From contig BFEA01000354.1 of assembly GCA_003427395.1 (NCBI GenBank), positions 940,994 through 999,381 on the forward strand: DNA of 58,388 nt. The letters run 5' to 3'. A program made the position numbers and the translations under genes. This DNA is from Chara braunii (Eukaryota > Streptophyta > Charophyceae > Charales > Characeae). Shown here in pieces: positions 21,510 through 33,130 of the stretch; positions within the stretch are counted from its first letter, which is position 1, and every line of letters starts with the position of its first letter. The notes below the pieces were generated by a model. That model saw nothing but the letters and a program-made list of their open reading frames with translations, did not search any database and was not told the DNA's origin.

Positions 21510-22643
21510 ATGGCACCCAAGGGTTGCGGGACCGGCACGGGAAGAGGAAGAGGCGGAAGGCAGGGAAAGGTATTTGAAAGACCTATAGATTTGGCCAAAG
21601 AATGAGAAGACTAGAAGGAAGAAGATGAAGCACTAGAAGAGACGGAGGAAGGGCTGAGGGCGCGAAGACATCAGGATAAGTGGCATGAGCGTACTCCGAG
21701 CCCAGGAAAGATGACTTATTATTCGTATAAGTACGAAAGACGGTATGGCGCGTCTCCGCCACGCTTCGAACCGCCTAGCCGTCCACGTCTAGGTCTTTAT
21801 CCACTACCTACCTCTTCGGCTCAAGAGCGGCAGTTGACCATCCTCCCTCAACCAAGCCACCAAGGGTCTCAACCGATACCACGCTTTCCTTATTCCCCTG
21901 TTGTCTCTCAATCTACGTCGTCCGATAAGAGATTGCGTATCTCACTTATAATGTTTTTATTATGTCAGCTAGAAATTTGCGGGTTGGTATCTTATTTGTT
22001 ATATAAAAAAAATTATATGAGGTGCTAACTGAAAGGTCATGATAAGATGGCAAGTGGGGCTAGTTGAGTCGTGGAAATCGATAAAGACGTTAGTATTATT
22101 GATATATAGACAATGGGTGTTGGATTGTTATTGTGTAACAAATAGGTGGAGTATATCAACAAGGACACGATGGCTTCCGCTCGACTTCAGTTCATGATCG
22201 AGAAGCCCAGACATCGTCGTGAGGAAAATGAGAAAACGGGGTATTGTTGAAGGAAGCCTATGAGGGAGCATGCCTTCATCTAGATTGGGGCATTCGCAAA
22301 TGCGTTTGAGAAGACGACCGAATGAGTCTCAAGGTTGTCTGAAAAACGATGTCACGTCAGGAAACTCGACAAACTAGATGGACTCATCACCTCGAATATA
22401 GATGGTGATGTATTCGACAAAAGAGGTAATATGATCAATCCGGACATTTCTGGCGGCACGAGGGAAGAAGCCCTCCGGGTGGTTGGGTTTGGTCTCAACG
22501 CTTCGGCAATGTTCCGAATTTGGCAAGAGAAGGAAGACCCTATTGTGCATGTGGAAGATATAACAGAAGTAGAAGAGAAAATGAGCAAGATGGAAGTAGA
22601 AAACGCAAAAAGAATATTCCCTTCATTGAAAAAGAAGTAGAGG
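21510..22643 (+). pseudogene. Gag-like region, element 2
   Basis: An ATG at 21510 opens a frame beginning MAPKGCGTGTGRGRGGRQGK. It is broken by TGA and TAG at about 21603-21617 and continues as basic, Pro/Ser-rich sequence to about 22025. A second piece, 22335-22640, in another frame (DGDVFDKRGNMINPDISGG, EALRVVGFGLNAS, WQEKEDPIVHVEDI) looks like the Gag C-terminal part. No CCHC knuckle is visible between them; its place near 22335 (KRCHVRKLDKLD) is reminiscent of a broken knuckle. The start is chosen as the first ATG of the run after the leader. Confidence 0.55.
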
Positions 22644-24114
22644 ACGAGGATGTTGGCATCGATGTCAGAGAAACATTCGATAGGATGTAAGACTTAGTGA
22701 AGAAATGCAAAGGTTACACCTAAGGCTTCGCGAAATATGTGAAGAAGTTGGAAGAGAAGGAATTAGATATCCAAAGGTATTTACCACGGGACGCGAAGGA
22801 CCCGGGGAGGGACCAAGCGAACCTAATCTGATAATTTTTAGGGTCAACATGGCTGTTAAAACTAGCATGGGCCAAAAGAACGTGAGGGGCTCGTTTCCGT
22901 ACGCTACAAAAAGACAAGGGAGAAGCAATCCTTCGAAGGAACAAACTTAGACCACACAGCCAGCTGAGGAAGAGCCACCAATCACGATAGAAGGAGATGA
23001 GGACGAGGACGATAAAATCAGAGAAGAAGAAGATAAGCAAGCAGAAATGAGGGCTAAGGAAAAAAAAAAAGGAATCAAGGAAGAAAAGTCAAAGAAGGAT
23101 GAAACGACGGGCAAGAAGCGAAAGTACCAAACTTCAATCTAAGAGGAAGTCGATCTAGAAAGGCTAGCGAATAAGCTATTGGAAGGTCACAACGAATTGT
23201 TGAATCTAAGGGAGATTTTTGCTTCGGCCCCAAGGCTAAGGGAAATGGTAAAAGCTAGGTTATCTCGCAAGAGAGCAGCCACAGTCTGAATAAGAGACTT
23301 CATTCCCAAAGAAGCGAACTAGAGCATTGCAGGAAGCAAGATGGACTGAAAATTTGTGGGGACCGGGTCCGTAGATATTATGGTCAAAGGGAAGATGCGC
23401 CCAGACATGGTTGATACAGGAGCCGAGATGAACATCATAAATGAGGAAATAGCAGAGACATTGGGGTTATAAATTGATGAGAATGATTGTGGATTCCTCA
23501 ACGGAGCTAGTGCGAAGACCAGATATATAGGAATTGTTTCTAATGTCGTGACAGAGATAGGAAGGGTCAAGGTACGCACGTGCTTGTATGTAATGCCGAG
23601 TCTGTACCTCCCGATTCTATTGGGCAAATCCTTCTTATGCAGATCCGATGCGTTCATTATGAACAAACACGACGACACCATGTTCGTTATCCTATATGAT
23701 CCCGCTTGTGGGAATTTTGAAGTGATCACTTGTAGAAATACCGGGCCCCACAGTTCGAAAAATCGGCTCAATGCGGGATCATACACGTTCGAGGAACCAG
23801 AGAATAGGCAGAGAGAATTAGAATGGGAGGACGAAGAAGAAACAAATGATGAGAAAGGCGGAGGACTCGTATTGAGCCTATCGAGTATTAGTGAAGCAGT
23901 CGAGTTGGTGTCGGCCTATAGTATGGTTGACCCTAATGCTGTCAGGACGCTTGATGAAACGATTCAGGAAGATCCGGAAGGAGGGAGAGTCGATCTGGTG
24001 TACAGACCTCCTCCACCGCAGATGGTAGGACCACATATGCCAAATGCACAAGCAGCCGACCAACATTTTTTAGGGGTGGGTTCAAGCAGGGCTCCAAAAG
24101 GCGGTACAAGACGA
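22644..24114 (+). pseudogene. Gag-Pol junction and aspartic protease, element 2
   Basis: The frame between 22640 and 23340 is Lys/Glu-rich and interrupted several times. The protease follows: MVDTGAEMNIINEEIAETLG at about 23410-23470 is the D-T-G-A active-site strand, and LPILLGKSFLCRSDAF at about 23605-23655 is the second conserved strand. A TAA at about 23470 interrupts the domain just after the active site. An acidic linker (to 24114) leads toward RT. The chemistry is polyprotein cleavage; this copy is inactive. Confidence 0.75.
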
Positions 24115-24164
24115 TAAACAATTAAAGTCACCCGGTACCGGTTCTAGTAAGTCAGGAGGAAGGG

Positions 24165-25653
24165 GTGTATTACGAACAAGAGAGAGAGTTGATACGGCAA
24201 ATGAGAGAGAGTACTAGAAATGAACCTTGTCGCATCAATAAGGAGACTGAGAAAGATTTGATAATAGGTGACCCCGGTTTCCTGACGGAGCAAGAAGAGG
24301 CTTTGGTAAATGACCTGATACGTGAAAAACATGGAGCATATGCTTTCAGTGATGATCAGTGCGGACGACTGGATGTTGACAAGATCGAAATGATCCGCAT
24401 CCATACCGTGCCTCATGAACCATGAAATCTTCGAGGGACTAAGTATCTCAATCCCGAAGATCGCCGAAAAGTGGTGGATTACCTAGATGGGAAAATTCGT
24501 ACGAATGTTGCAGAATTTTCTAGCAGAATTTTCTAGCGGACCATACGCTTCTTCTTTATTTTGTTTTGAAAAACCAAACGGGGTGCTCAAATGAGTACAA
24601 GACCTCCAACGATTGAATGAGGTAACCGTAAGGTAAGGGATGCTGGGGGATTACCTAACGACGATCAATTGTCAGAGTCTTGCTCGGGAAAATCGATCGT
24701 ATCCCTTATTGATCTCTACTTAGGGTATGATCAATTTCCAGTCTATCATGCAAATCGTCCTAGAACGGCGATGCACACGCCTAGAGGATTGGTTCATATG
24801 AACGTTGCACCTCAAGGATGGACCAACGCTGTGGCGATGGTGCAGCGCAGTATGATCAGGGTGATGCAACCAATCAGCCCTCAGATTACTGAGCCATACA
24901 TTGACGACCTTGCTGTCAAGGGTCCTATTGAGAAAGATGAATAAGAAGTGGCTTCTGAGATAAGAAAGTTCGTATGGGAGCATATTCAAGGGTTAAGAGA
25001 GGTTTTATCTCTCTTGGAAGAATACAACCCCACAGCCAGTGGCGTGAAGTCAAGGCATTGTATAAAGAAAGTAACCATTCTGGGATATATATGCAATGAG
25101 TATGGTCGACAGCATGATGGTAAAGAAACTAACAAAATCCTGGAATGACCTACTCCCTTCAGAAATGTTGGAGAAATTCGTAGTTTCCTTGGAACCTGTG
25201 GGTTCTGGAGGAGGTTCATAGAAAGGTTCGCCACCAAGACAGAACATTTGAGGAAGCTAGTATGAAAGGATCAGAATTAGGAGTGAGGTGACCTTCAAGA
25301 AGGAGTGGTCGAGGAGTTGAAGAAGGAATTAAGAGAAGAGAGTTTAGTGTTGGGGGTGTCAGATTTTGATGCAACTATGGAAATACCTTTCATAGTTGAA
25401 ACCGATGTTGGACCAACTGCCTTGGGAGGTGTCTTGATCCAGGCAGACAGTAGCGGGAAGGAAAGACCTTTGAGATTCGAAAGTCGAACACTCAATTCAA
25501 CGGAACGGAACTACTCACAGTTCAAAAGGGAAGCCTTGACAGTCTTGCAATGCCTAAGAATTTTCAGGCATTATCTTTTTGGAAGGAGGTTTATCCTCAG
25601 AATTGACCCAACGACGCTTCCCTCAAAAAAATTTCGCCACCGGACCCGACCAT
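24165..25653 (+). pseudogene. Reverse transcriptase-RNase H, element 2
   Basis: Pieces in order are LTEQEEALVNDLI (N-terminal), a palm segment VSLIDLYLGYDQFPV at 24700-24740, the catalytic YIDDLAVKGP at 24895-24925, SHCIKKVTILGYICN-type connection (25050-25100), RSFLGTCGFWRRFIERF, then RNase H starting IVETDVGPTALGGVLIQAD (25390-25445) and REALTVLQCLRIFRHYLFGRR (25530-25590). Several stops interrupt it (about 24423, 24535, 24570, 24942, 25146, 25262). The Y-I-D-D and RNase H Asp are kept. Order and motifs are Ty3/gypsy. Confidence 0.88.
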
Positions 25654-25678
25654 AGCCAGATGACTCACCTATATATGG

Positions 25679-26331
25679 ATGTTTGATTTTCAGCTGGAAC
25701 GTACCCCGAGGAACAGGAATATGGTTGATAGCATAAGTAGAATCGAATGGGGAAACCTAGCAGGGTCGGAAGAGGAAGCACCTCCGGTTGATGGGTTCTT
25801 GGAAGAAGGGGATGATATGGGCACTCATGTCAACTGTTGGGCTATGTTCGTTGAAAGTAAGACAATGAGGAGAGAAAATTCAATGTGGCATCCACCTCCT
25901 GAGTTTATGAGGGAACCTGCCTTAATACTAAAGCCGATAATAGAGGAGACTCGTGAGGAGAAAGGAATGCAGAATGGATGGTGGAGTTGGCCTTAGCCGA
26001 GAACTATAGGATGATGGATGAGCCGCGAACGATTGAGGCAGGGACTCAACAAGCAAACGAACAAGTAGCCATGATGGGTAAAATGTATTACTTGATGAAT
26101 TCACTCTTACAAGTTCAATCGAATGATGAGAGGGGCGTAGTGAAAGCAGACGAAATAATAATTGGAGACGATTATGAATTTGACGAAGAAAAGGAGGAAG
26201 AATTTGAGCAAGGGAAAATTTCAGAAGATTTCCGAGAGGAGGAGTACGATGGATTCTGCCTAGAAATGGGGTTACTCCTTTCAGGAGACAAAAGAGAGAG
26301 AGAAGTCGGTGAGAAGGCTCTTCGCATGTGA
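25679..26331 (+). pseudogene. RNase H-integrase linker, element 2
   Basis: Two open segments (25679-25981 and 25978-26331) are in different frames and overlap by four bases. The first starts with the end of RNase H (FDFQLERTPRNRNMVDSISR, the 'H.pG..N..aDalSR'-like end, in which the His-x-x-Gly is altered). The second is acidic with no domain. It forms the spacer before integrase. Confidence 0.6.
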
Positions 26332-27447
26332 GATCATTATGTAGTAAGAGGTGGTCATTTATTTATCAAAGACAAGAGGGGGCCACCGCGGCGAGTGGTA
26401 TGCGGAAAAAGTCATCAGATTGATGTCATAGTTGCGCTTCATGACGGGATAGTTGAGGGACGAAGTTTTGCGGCAACCTACAAAAAGACGATGAAACTCT
26501 ACTGTTGGGAAGGAATATTTCAAATGATTCGTAAGTACTGTGAATCATGCGTACCTTGTCAAGTACGATCGTCAGTCAAATATAAGGAGCCTCTACATCC
26601 CATGTATGTTAAAGATGTGGGGGCGGTTGTTCATTTGGACCTATTGGCCATGCCGCTGGGGCGCGGTGGATATAATTACATATTTGACGCTAGGGACAAC
26701 CTTACCGGGTTTGTCGATGGCAAGGCCATTAGGAACAAAACTGAGGTAACATTGGCAGAGTGCATTAAGGAATACTACCTTAGGTATCTGTTCGTATTGG
26801 AGTTCACAATGGATAGGGGGTCTGAGTTTACGTGTAGGGAAGTGAAAGAATTGTTGAAGGAATTAGGAGTAGTGGGTAACTACACGACTCGAACTCACCC
26901 GCAGACAAACGCGTCAATTGATAGGGGTCATAGTACTATTACAAACATGCTAGCCAAGTGGACGAATGGGAAGCCGAATCTGTGGCCAAAATTCTTGAGA
27001 ACAGTATTCTTTGTGGAAAATGTCACTGTCAAGAGGACGACAGGATGCTCGTTTGCAACCCTCTGGTATGGTCGGCACGCCACGTTCCCAATAGAAAGTT
27101 TCCTAAGGACATGGCGCAGACAGGATTTGGAGAATGACCTGACATTTGAAGAGTTACTGGATCTTAGGGCAAGACAAATTAGCGTCATGGAGGAAAGGAT
27201 TCAGGAAGCAGCCACGAGGGTGATATACAGTCGTGGAAGAAACAAGGAGGGATGGGATAAACTCCCTAGAGTAAGGATCAAACCACTGCAAGTTGGGGTT
27301 GTCGTGCTACTTAATGATTCTTCTTTGGAAAAGCAGTGGTCGCAAAAACTGGACAAACGATGGTTAAGACCTTTCAGAGTTAGGCGACAAGGACTCCATG
27401 GGGCCTATGAATTGGAGGAGATGGATGAGACCCCAAGAAGAGACTAG
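26332..27447 (+). pseudogene. Integrase, element 2
   Basis: A 350-codon frame opens at 26395, with related coding from 26332. The zinc-binding region is partly kept (IVALHDGIVEGRSF, then YCESCVPCQ); the second His appears lost. The core shows VVHLDLLAMP (first Asp) and FTMDRGSEFTC (second Asp). The third position reads NASIDRGHSTI, with Asp where the catalytic Glu is expected. The C-terminal part (LQVGVVVLLNDSS, KLDKRWLRPFRVRRQG) is the SH3-like module. This is the longest intact coding run in the window. The E-to-D change would be expected to impair catalysis. Confidence 0.88.
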
Positions 27448-27609
27448 GTTTCAGGGTCGAAATTGAAGAAATTCAAGATCAGAGAAGAGGTGAGCAGATG
27501 CTAATTAACGAACTTAAGTAAGCAAGAGCATACACACACACACATATATATATGTATATATGTATATAAGGTTAAACTGAATCAAGTCAAGGATCAGTTG
27601 ATGAGTCTT
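27448..27609 (+). other. 3' non-coding end of element 2 internal region
   Basis: A purine-rich stretch (about 27460-27495) could include the polypurine tract, followed by a short CA/TA microsatellite (27530-27570). No exact PPT-LTR border is visible. Confidence 0.4.
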
Positions 27610-27992
27610 ATGAAAAACAAACAGTGAGGTGAGAGTTCTCGTGTGAAGTTCCTCATTATGTGTGTTACTGAGTCATAGGAATGGGGCCTCGTGTGGTCTA
27701 CCTGACTGACTTTAAGACCTTCGATTGATCCAAGGCATATGGGTTTTGCTAAAAAGGTTAACTAGCACGCGTGATAAGAGGAGGAATGTCCCGTGAGGCC
27801 TGTCTTATTGCCTAAACATGCGTTAAGTAAGAAAATGTGGTAATAGGAGGAGCGAGGTCTCGTAAGGTCTGCCCTTTCACGACAAATTTAGGCAAAAGGA
27901 GATAGTAGGAGGAGGAGTAGATCTCATGAGACCTACCCTATTACCAAATAACATCGCTTAAATGAAGGGTGGTAAGAGCGATGAAACCCCGT
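27610..27992 (+). repeat. 3' LTR of element 2, first part (with hairpin units)
   Basis: It resembles 18720-18800 before the array and then carries about three degenerate hairpin units (27772, 27838, 27905) plus the left half of a fourth (GGTAAGAGCGATGAAACCCC, from about 27971). It stops at 27992, where the inverted solo LTR begins, and the other half of the unit resumes at 34937. Confidence 0.6.
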
Positions 27993-28072
27993 TGTCGAGT
28001 GGATCTGTCCGACACCGCACAAGGGCAGCGCGTACATGGAGTTTCCGCAAGCCGCTCCGGCCGAGTGCGCCA

Positions 28073-28350
28073 GTCATACCTCTCGCGAGCCCCTACGACA
28101 GGATAGGGCCTACGCGAGGCATGACTTACCTCCACCTTACTTGAGTTGTCACCTCCTTTCGGTGGGTGTATCCCCGTCGAGCTACCAGTCCACCGTACGA
28201 AAGCTGATCAGTTGCAATCGCAGAGGTGGACCAACCGAGGGTGTTTCTCGTTCGTTGTAACATAGGGGTACGCGTGGTAATACGCCTCTATCGGACCCTC
28301 ACGCGAACCGACATCTTGGGAGGTTGAGGTCCCAAACGTGACTCGTCGCC
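28073..28350 (-). repeat. LTR 3'-terminal domain, inverted copy
   Basis: Reverse-complement matches to the terminal domain include GGTGGGTGTATCCCCGTCGA (plus strand), the counterpart of TCAACAGGGATACGCCCACC elsewhere. Confidence 0.7.
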
Positions 28351-29725
28351 GATCGACTATGACACATCCCACACGTCACGCGCACACCACTGTAAAGAAG
28401 ATAAAAATAAAAACACACACACACAAACACACACACACTTACATATACATGTACAGAACGACAATAAACAAACAACGCGACAACACTCCTAGTCCCTTAG
28501 TAGCCATCCCATAATTCTCCGATGCGGAAATCGAATAGGCGTCACGCGCGAAACTTAGTATAAGACCGCGCGGATGCAAGGCTAACTCATATCGATTCGC
28601 AATGCACGCGTACGCAAGCGATCGTAGTGATGGCGTATTATGTAGTACCCATACTCACTCGATCCTCGTTAATCTCGAGGGTCGCGTTCGACACTCAAGT
28701 GTCGGCTGACACTCGCCTTGAGGGTTAATCTCTCGACGCTGGACAACTGCCAAGTGCGGTTGAAAACCACACCCTCTACTGCACCCTGCGGAGAGTGGGT
28801 GGTACACAGGTTCATTCCTGTGGTGGCAACCGTCTCTTACTGCCCTAGAGACCAGCTCCATCATCTAGGGCATGAAGATAAGTCAAGGGGTTTGACTTTG
28901 ACGGTTGTCACGGACTACAACGTCCAACTATAAAAATCCTAAAAAGCGAAGGGGTAAAAATGATTCTCTCTTTTCTCTCGAATGCACGATCTGTTTAACC
29001 CTTACGCACGGTCACAATAGGCCTCGCGAAGACACTTAAACCATAAACATATATACATATATATGTATATATATATATATATATATACACACACATATAT
29101 GAATAAGGGTTATTAATATAGGACAATCACTTCTCACAATCACAGTGGGGCTCCTCTCAGCCATGTATATATGTATGTGAACGCAGGCAGTCAAATCCAA
29201 AGTCCGAATCACCAAACATACCTGCTATCACATCAAAGATTCAACCAAAAAGTTCATGCACTACACGGGGTCAAATTCAACCATTCTTTGCGCTTACACC
29301 CCTTGCTTTAGCCATACAAACCTCAACCTTAGCGCACCCTCCCAACAATAAAATACTCAGTATCTTTGTTAAATGACCATTCAATAAAGTTCGGGTAAAA
29401 CACAATGAAACATTTCAAACCTCAGGACTAAAACCTTTAGGTTGAGTGGCAAAAGTGGATTGAAGTTGAATCGTAAACCGACGAATCGGCAACCGACCTG
29501 TTATCAGTGATAATATAAGGTGATCCTTGTAGGATCAAGCTGAATCTAGCCCAAATCCTGAATCAATCGATCAAGAAGACCTGTAACACAAGACAGGCCA
29601 ATCCCCAAACTAAAATCATAAGTGTATGAAGAGTACAACTCCGTAACATATTCTCACCCAAGATCCTTTTACAAGCTAAGTCTGAGGCTGCCTCTAAGTC
29701 AGTGCTCAAAAAAAGGTAGACCCTG
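28351..29725. other. Non-coding LTR interior with CA and AT microsatellites
   Basis: It contains (CA)n at 28412-28440 and a TA/CA tract at 29045-29100. I see no gene. A small palindromic cluster CGACACT/AGTGTCG lies at about 28689-28705. Confidence 0.5.
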
Positions 29726-30090
29726 GCAGAATCTCCTTTATATAGAGTGGATCGCCAGAATCGCCACCTTTCAAAATATATTTTATCTCCTCTTAAACTA
29801 AGAAAATTTTGGGAGCGTTTCCCGTAGGAAAAGTGTCTTTCCAAGATTTATATATGCCTGACTACAGAAATAATCTTCAACTCCTAAAGTCAATTTTTGT
29901 CTAACTCCCTGAATTAGCAAAAATTTTGGCAGCACTCCCTTTAGAAAATGAGACTTCCCATATTTTTACTAAGCCATATAAAATTTAGACAAGTTGAACT
30001 TTGAAAAGTCAAAAGTTGACTAACTCCTTGGATTTGCATAAATTTCAGCAGCGCTTCCCGTAGAGAAAGTAGCTTACCAAAATTTATACA
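29726..30090. repeat. Diverged ~118-bp tandem repeats in the solo LTR
   Basis: Three clear units begin near 29800, 29918 and 30037, each with an AAATTTTGG/CAGC core, a TCCCxTA hinge and an A-rich TTTAT end; a fourth, shorter one may start at about 29728. Unit 1 contains a TTTCC-CGTA-GGAAA hairpin. Similar 'TTTTGGCAGC...CTCCC' repeats occur in plant chromovirus LTRs as far as I recall. Confidence 0.55.
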
Positions 30091-30386
30091 AAGCAAAGTA
30101 TAACAAAAGATCCCAGAAAATACAGAAATTGATCTAAGTAAAAAAAAACTTAGCTCAAGAAATGCAGGAATTAAAACTAACTCCTATGACTCCAGCACGT
30201 GGCGAGCAACTAAAGCAACTACCTACCAACCTGAAACTCAGACTAAGTAGTAGTCGCACCCAGTCACATGCAGACCAAACCACAAACGTAAGTACTTTCA
30301 TCATCCCCAATGTCAAATTTATCAAATAATAGTTCATAGCCTTTCAATGATTTATCCCTTTATACTCAGCTTACATAGGGCACAAG

Positions 30387-31054
30387 GCTAGATCACCCAA
30401 ACTTATGGAACATGTCTAGCTCAGCCATAGAGTATACACAAACATAGGGCATAACAACTTTTTTCTTTTTTGGGTATATGACTAGGCCACCCTAATCGCC
30501 CTGAAATATTTAAGTATCCCAACTTTATATAATTATCTTCACTTAGTCTTTTGAGGTAGCATATAATTGAACCGATCATCTCCAGCTCAAGATCCAGTCT
30601 GCCCCTTCGTACCACAAGTTTATTCTTAATTAGTACTCTCTTCAGTTGGTAATAGGCTATAGTCAGACCACCCAAACTTATGGAACCATGTCTGACTAGC
30701 TTGTTCATAAGTAGTATAGTAATAAAATATAGCCAAATTATAACCTTCTGGTTCCAGCATGTGTGAGGCGTTGGACCAAGACCACCCAAACTTATGGAAC
30801 ATATCCTGGTCCTCAGCATGGTTCATTTCTCTCAAAGCCAAAAACAGAAAGAAACTGAAGGAAACCCAAAGTAAACAAGGCGACCAAACCACCCAAACTT
30901 ATAGAACATGCTTGGTCCCTAAAAAACCATTCACAATCAGCCCTCACAAGTCAGAGCAACCAGACCACCCAAACTTATGGAACATGTCTCGTTCTCCAGG
31001 CAATTCAAAATAAACATAGCACTGGGCCTTCCCAAACTTATGGAACTGGCCCAG
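30387..31054. repeat. Six hairpins with an invariant loop and variable complementary stems
   Basis: The core CCCAAACTTATGGAAC (one copy TATAGAAC) is flanked by different but self-complementary arms: GCTAGA/TCTAGC (30387-30392, 30415-30420); TAGTCAGAC/GTCTGACTA (30660-30668, 30690-30698); GGACCA/TGGTCC (30773-30778, 30807-30812); GACCAA/TTGGTC (30882-30887, 30912-30917); AACCAGAC/GTCTCGTT with one mismatch (30958-30965, 30986-30993); CTGGGCC/GGCCCAG (31022-31028, 31048-31054). Spacing is irregular. Function is unknown. Confidence 0.85.
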
Positions 31055-32907
31055 CCTTTGGTTGACCCGGTCAGACACATGCAATACAGCCTTTCTCTCA
31101 TTCTTCCCCCATATTTAATCCTTCAATCTGCTTTCAGTCAAACAATAAACTGAAACTGACATTACACATATATTCTTTTATTTAGTCTGGTTATGTCCTG
31201 AAAGTCAACCATAAAGTCAAAGTAAAGGGGCATGCAGTATATTCAATCAAAGTATAAAAAGGAATACAGATATGGGCTATAACTGGGTTTATAGAGGGGA
31301 AGCAATGGTTACCTTTCAGTTCCCTACCTCCAGAACTCCTCCTGAGTTCCGGCAGAGCTTCCGCAATCGGCGGGCTGACTCCCCACAGAGTCTTGCTGCG
31401 GTCCTACGGGTTGCAATCCCGCCTGCCGCCTTCCTTTCAGAACCGGATTAGACTTAGATTAAGAAAGGCAGGATAAGGGGTTTCAAACTCTCGAGATACA
31501 GGAGGGAGACAACTCAACTCCCATGAGAGAGCCTTGTAATCTTCAATGCGCCTGAGAACCCCGCAATGGTGGCCAGAATCGCCCACCAGCCTGGTCAAAC
31601 TAAAGTCAACTGTTGCAGTCAACCCTCTGACGACCTCCTAATTTGTGGCCATAGCCTCCTGGATACCCTTCCACAATCCCACTGACAATTCCTTCACAAG
31701 GCACATCCACTTCACGGAGTTGTGCGACTCGAAACGCACTGGCCCTAATTCAGAATGCAGCATGTGGCTCCAAACACAGTGCTCTTCCCTTTCCACAGTG
31801 AGGTAACACTGACAGTCTGACCCGGCTGGTTGTGTAGCGGCCAGAGGTATTTAGAGGTCAGCCATGTAATCTTCAACAGGGCCCGCTGCTCATCTGTAGC
31901 TATTATGCCCCTCAGTATAGCCTGCATCCTCGTAGCGTGCTCCAGACTATCCCGTACAACAGGCTAAGCAGCGCATTGGTCATTAAACAAACGGGTTGCC
32001 CCGCAACCCTTTCCGGATGCACAGATACACAGCAGCACTTACTACGTAGCAGCAACCTCCCCTCTCTAACAGTTCCTCAAGCACAACTCATCCGAGTGTC
32101 CAATGAGTGAGTATGCAGCCTTCGCAAGCTAGGCTCACGTAGCTTCGTCCACGCAGGATAGGCAGCGTTCCTTCCAGCAAGTTAGAGTCCCTCCCTTCCC
32201 TAGACACACAGCCACTAGGTACGTCGCCAGCCTCGCGACTGCCCTCCCGCTCATTCCGTCAATAGGCCCGGTAGTCCTACTTCCACTTAAAACTCGTAGT
32301 ATACATTGCCCTCCGACAGTGTGTGCAGGTGGTACGGAGGAGCTATCAACACTAAACAAACCCGAAGTGAGTCTCCCGCTAGAACGCGGGCAGATTCATT
32401 TCGTTGTACTCCTCGCCTTGTCCGCTCTGCATTACTCCGAATATCACAGGTACATAGCCAAAATCCCGGCCAGGCTCACACATCTCTGAGACACAAGGCG
32501 GGCGGGCATTTAAGTTTTCCTTTCCCTCCACAACTCTTCTTCCCATCCTATCGAGTGCAGAGGCGGACAGTTACCCGCCACTTCCATCACTAGTTTAGCT
32601 GAGAAGTAGCATGAATTTTACACTAGAACCCGAAAGGGTACACTGCCACTTTCGTCGTTGTCCTCCTTCACGCAGCTCATGCCTCACACAATGCAGAAAC
32701 CGCCTCCCTGTCACGGAATCCGGGTCCACCTTCGAACTCGCAATGTTCCAAGACTTCTATTCAGCATTGTAATCCGCCCGATCCCCTACAGAACCGAGCG
32801 GAATCTCCACTTTTCAGCTCCTGCCATAGCTCGGCGCAGCCCCCGACACCCATACCAACTTAACCACTAGCCTGACTTCAAAACTAACCCCGCCATTGCA
32901 TTCGCGA
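31055..32907. other. Solo LTR interior, no recognisable gene
   Basis: Only short open frames without domains are seen. Composition becomes C-rich on the plus strand from about 31320 onward. Confidence 0.45.
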
Positions 32908-33130
32908 TGGCTGAAAAACCCTACTTCAAGTCCTTCCCCGCCAGATTCCATCAAGGAACGGTCGGGCCATACATCTTCCAACTTCGTCACATCCTCCTCC
33001 CCGCTATCACCTGTCTCTTATACACATTGGCTGAAAAACCCTACTTCAAGTCCTTCCCCGCCAGATTCCATCAAGGAACGGTCGGGCCATACATCTTCCA
33101 ACTTCGTCACATCCTCCTCCCCGCTATCAC
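32908..33130 (+). other. 103-bp duplication around a partial transposase adapter (artefact)
   Basis: 32908-33010 is repeated exactly at 33028-33130. The 17 bases between (33011-33027, CTGTCTCTTATACACAT) are a truncated Nextera mosaic end. One copy is very probably an assembly artefact. The two overlapping 90-codon open frames here arise from it. Confidence 0.9.

Noticed and set aside
29045-29100. TATA-rich stretch as a promoter
   Set aside because: It is a TA/CA microsatellite; nothing downstream supports a transcription start.
30480-30510. Seventh member of the fixed-loop hairpin set (GGCCACCCTAATCGCC)
   Set aside because: Only the first bases of the loop match and the flanks are not complementary.
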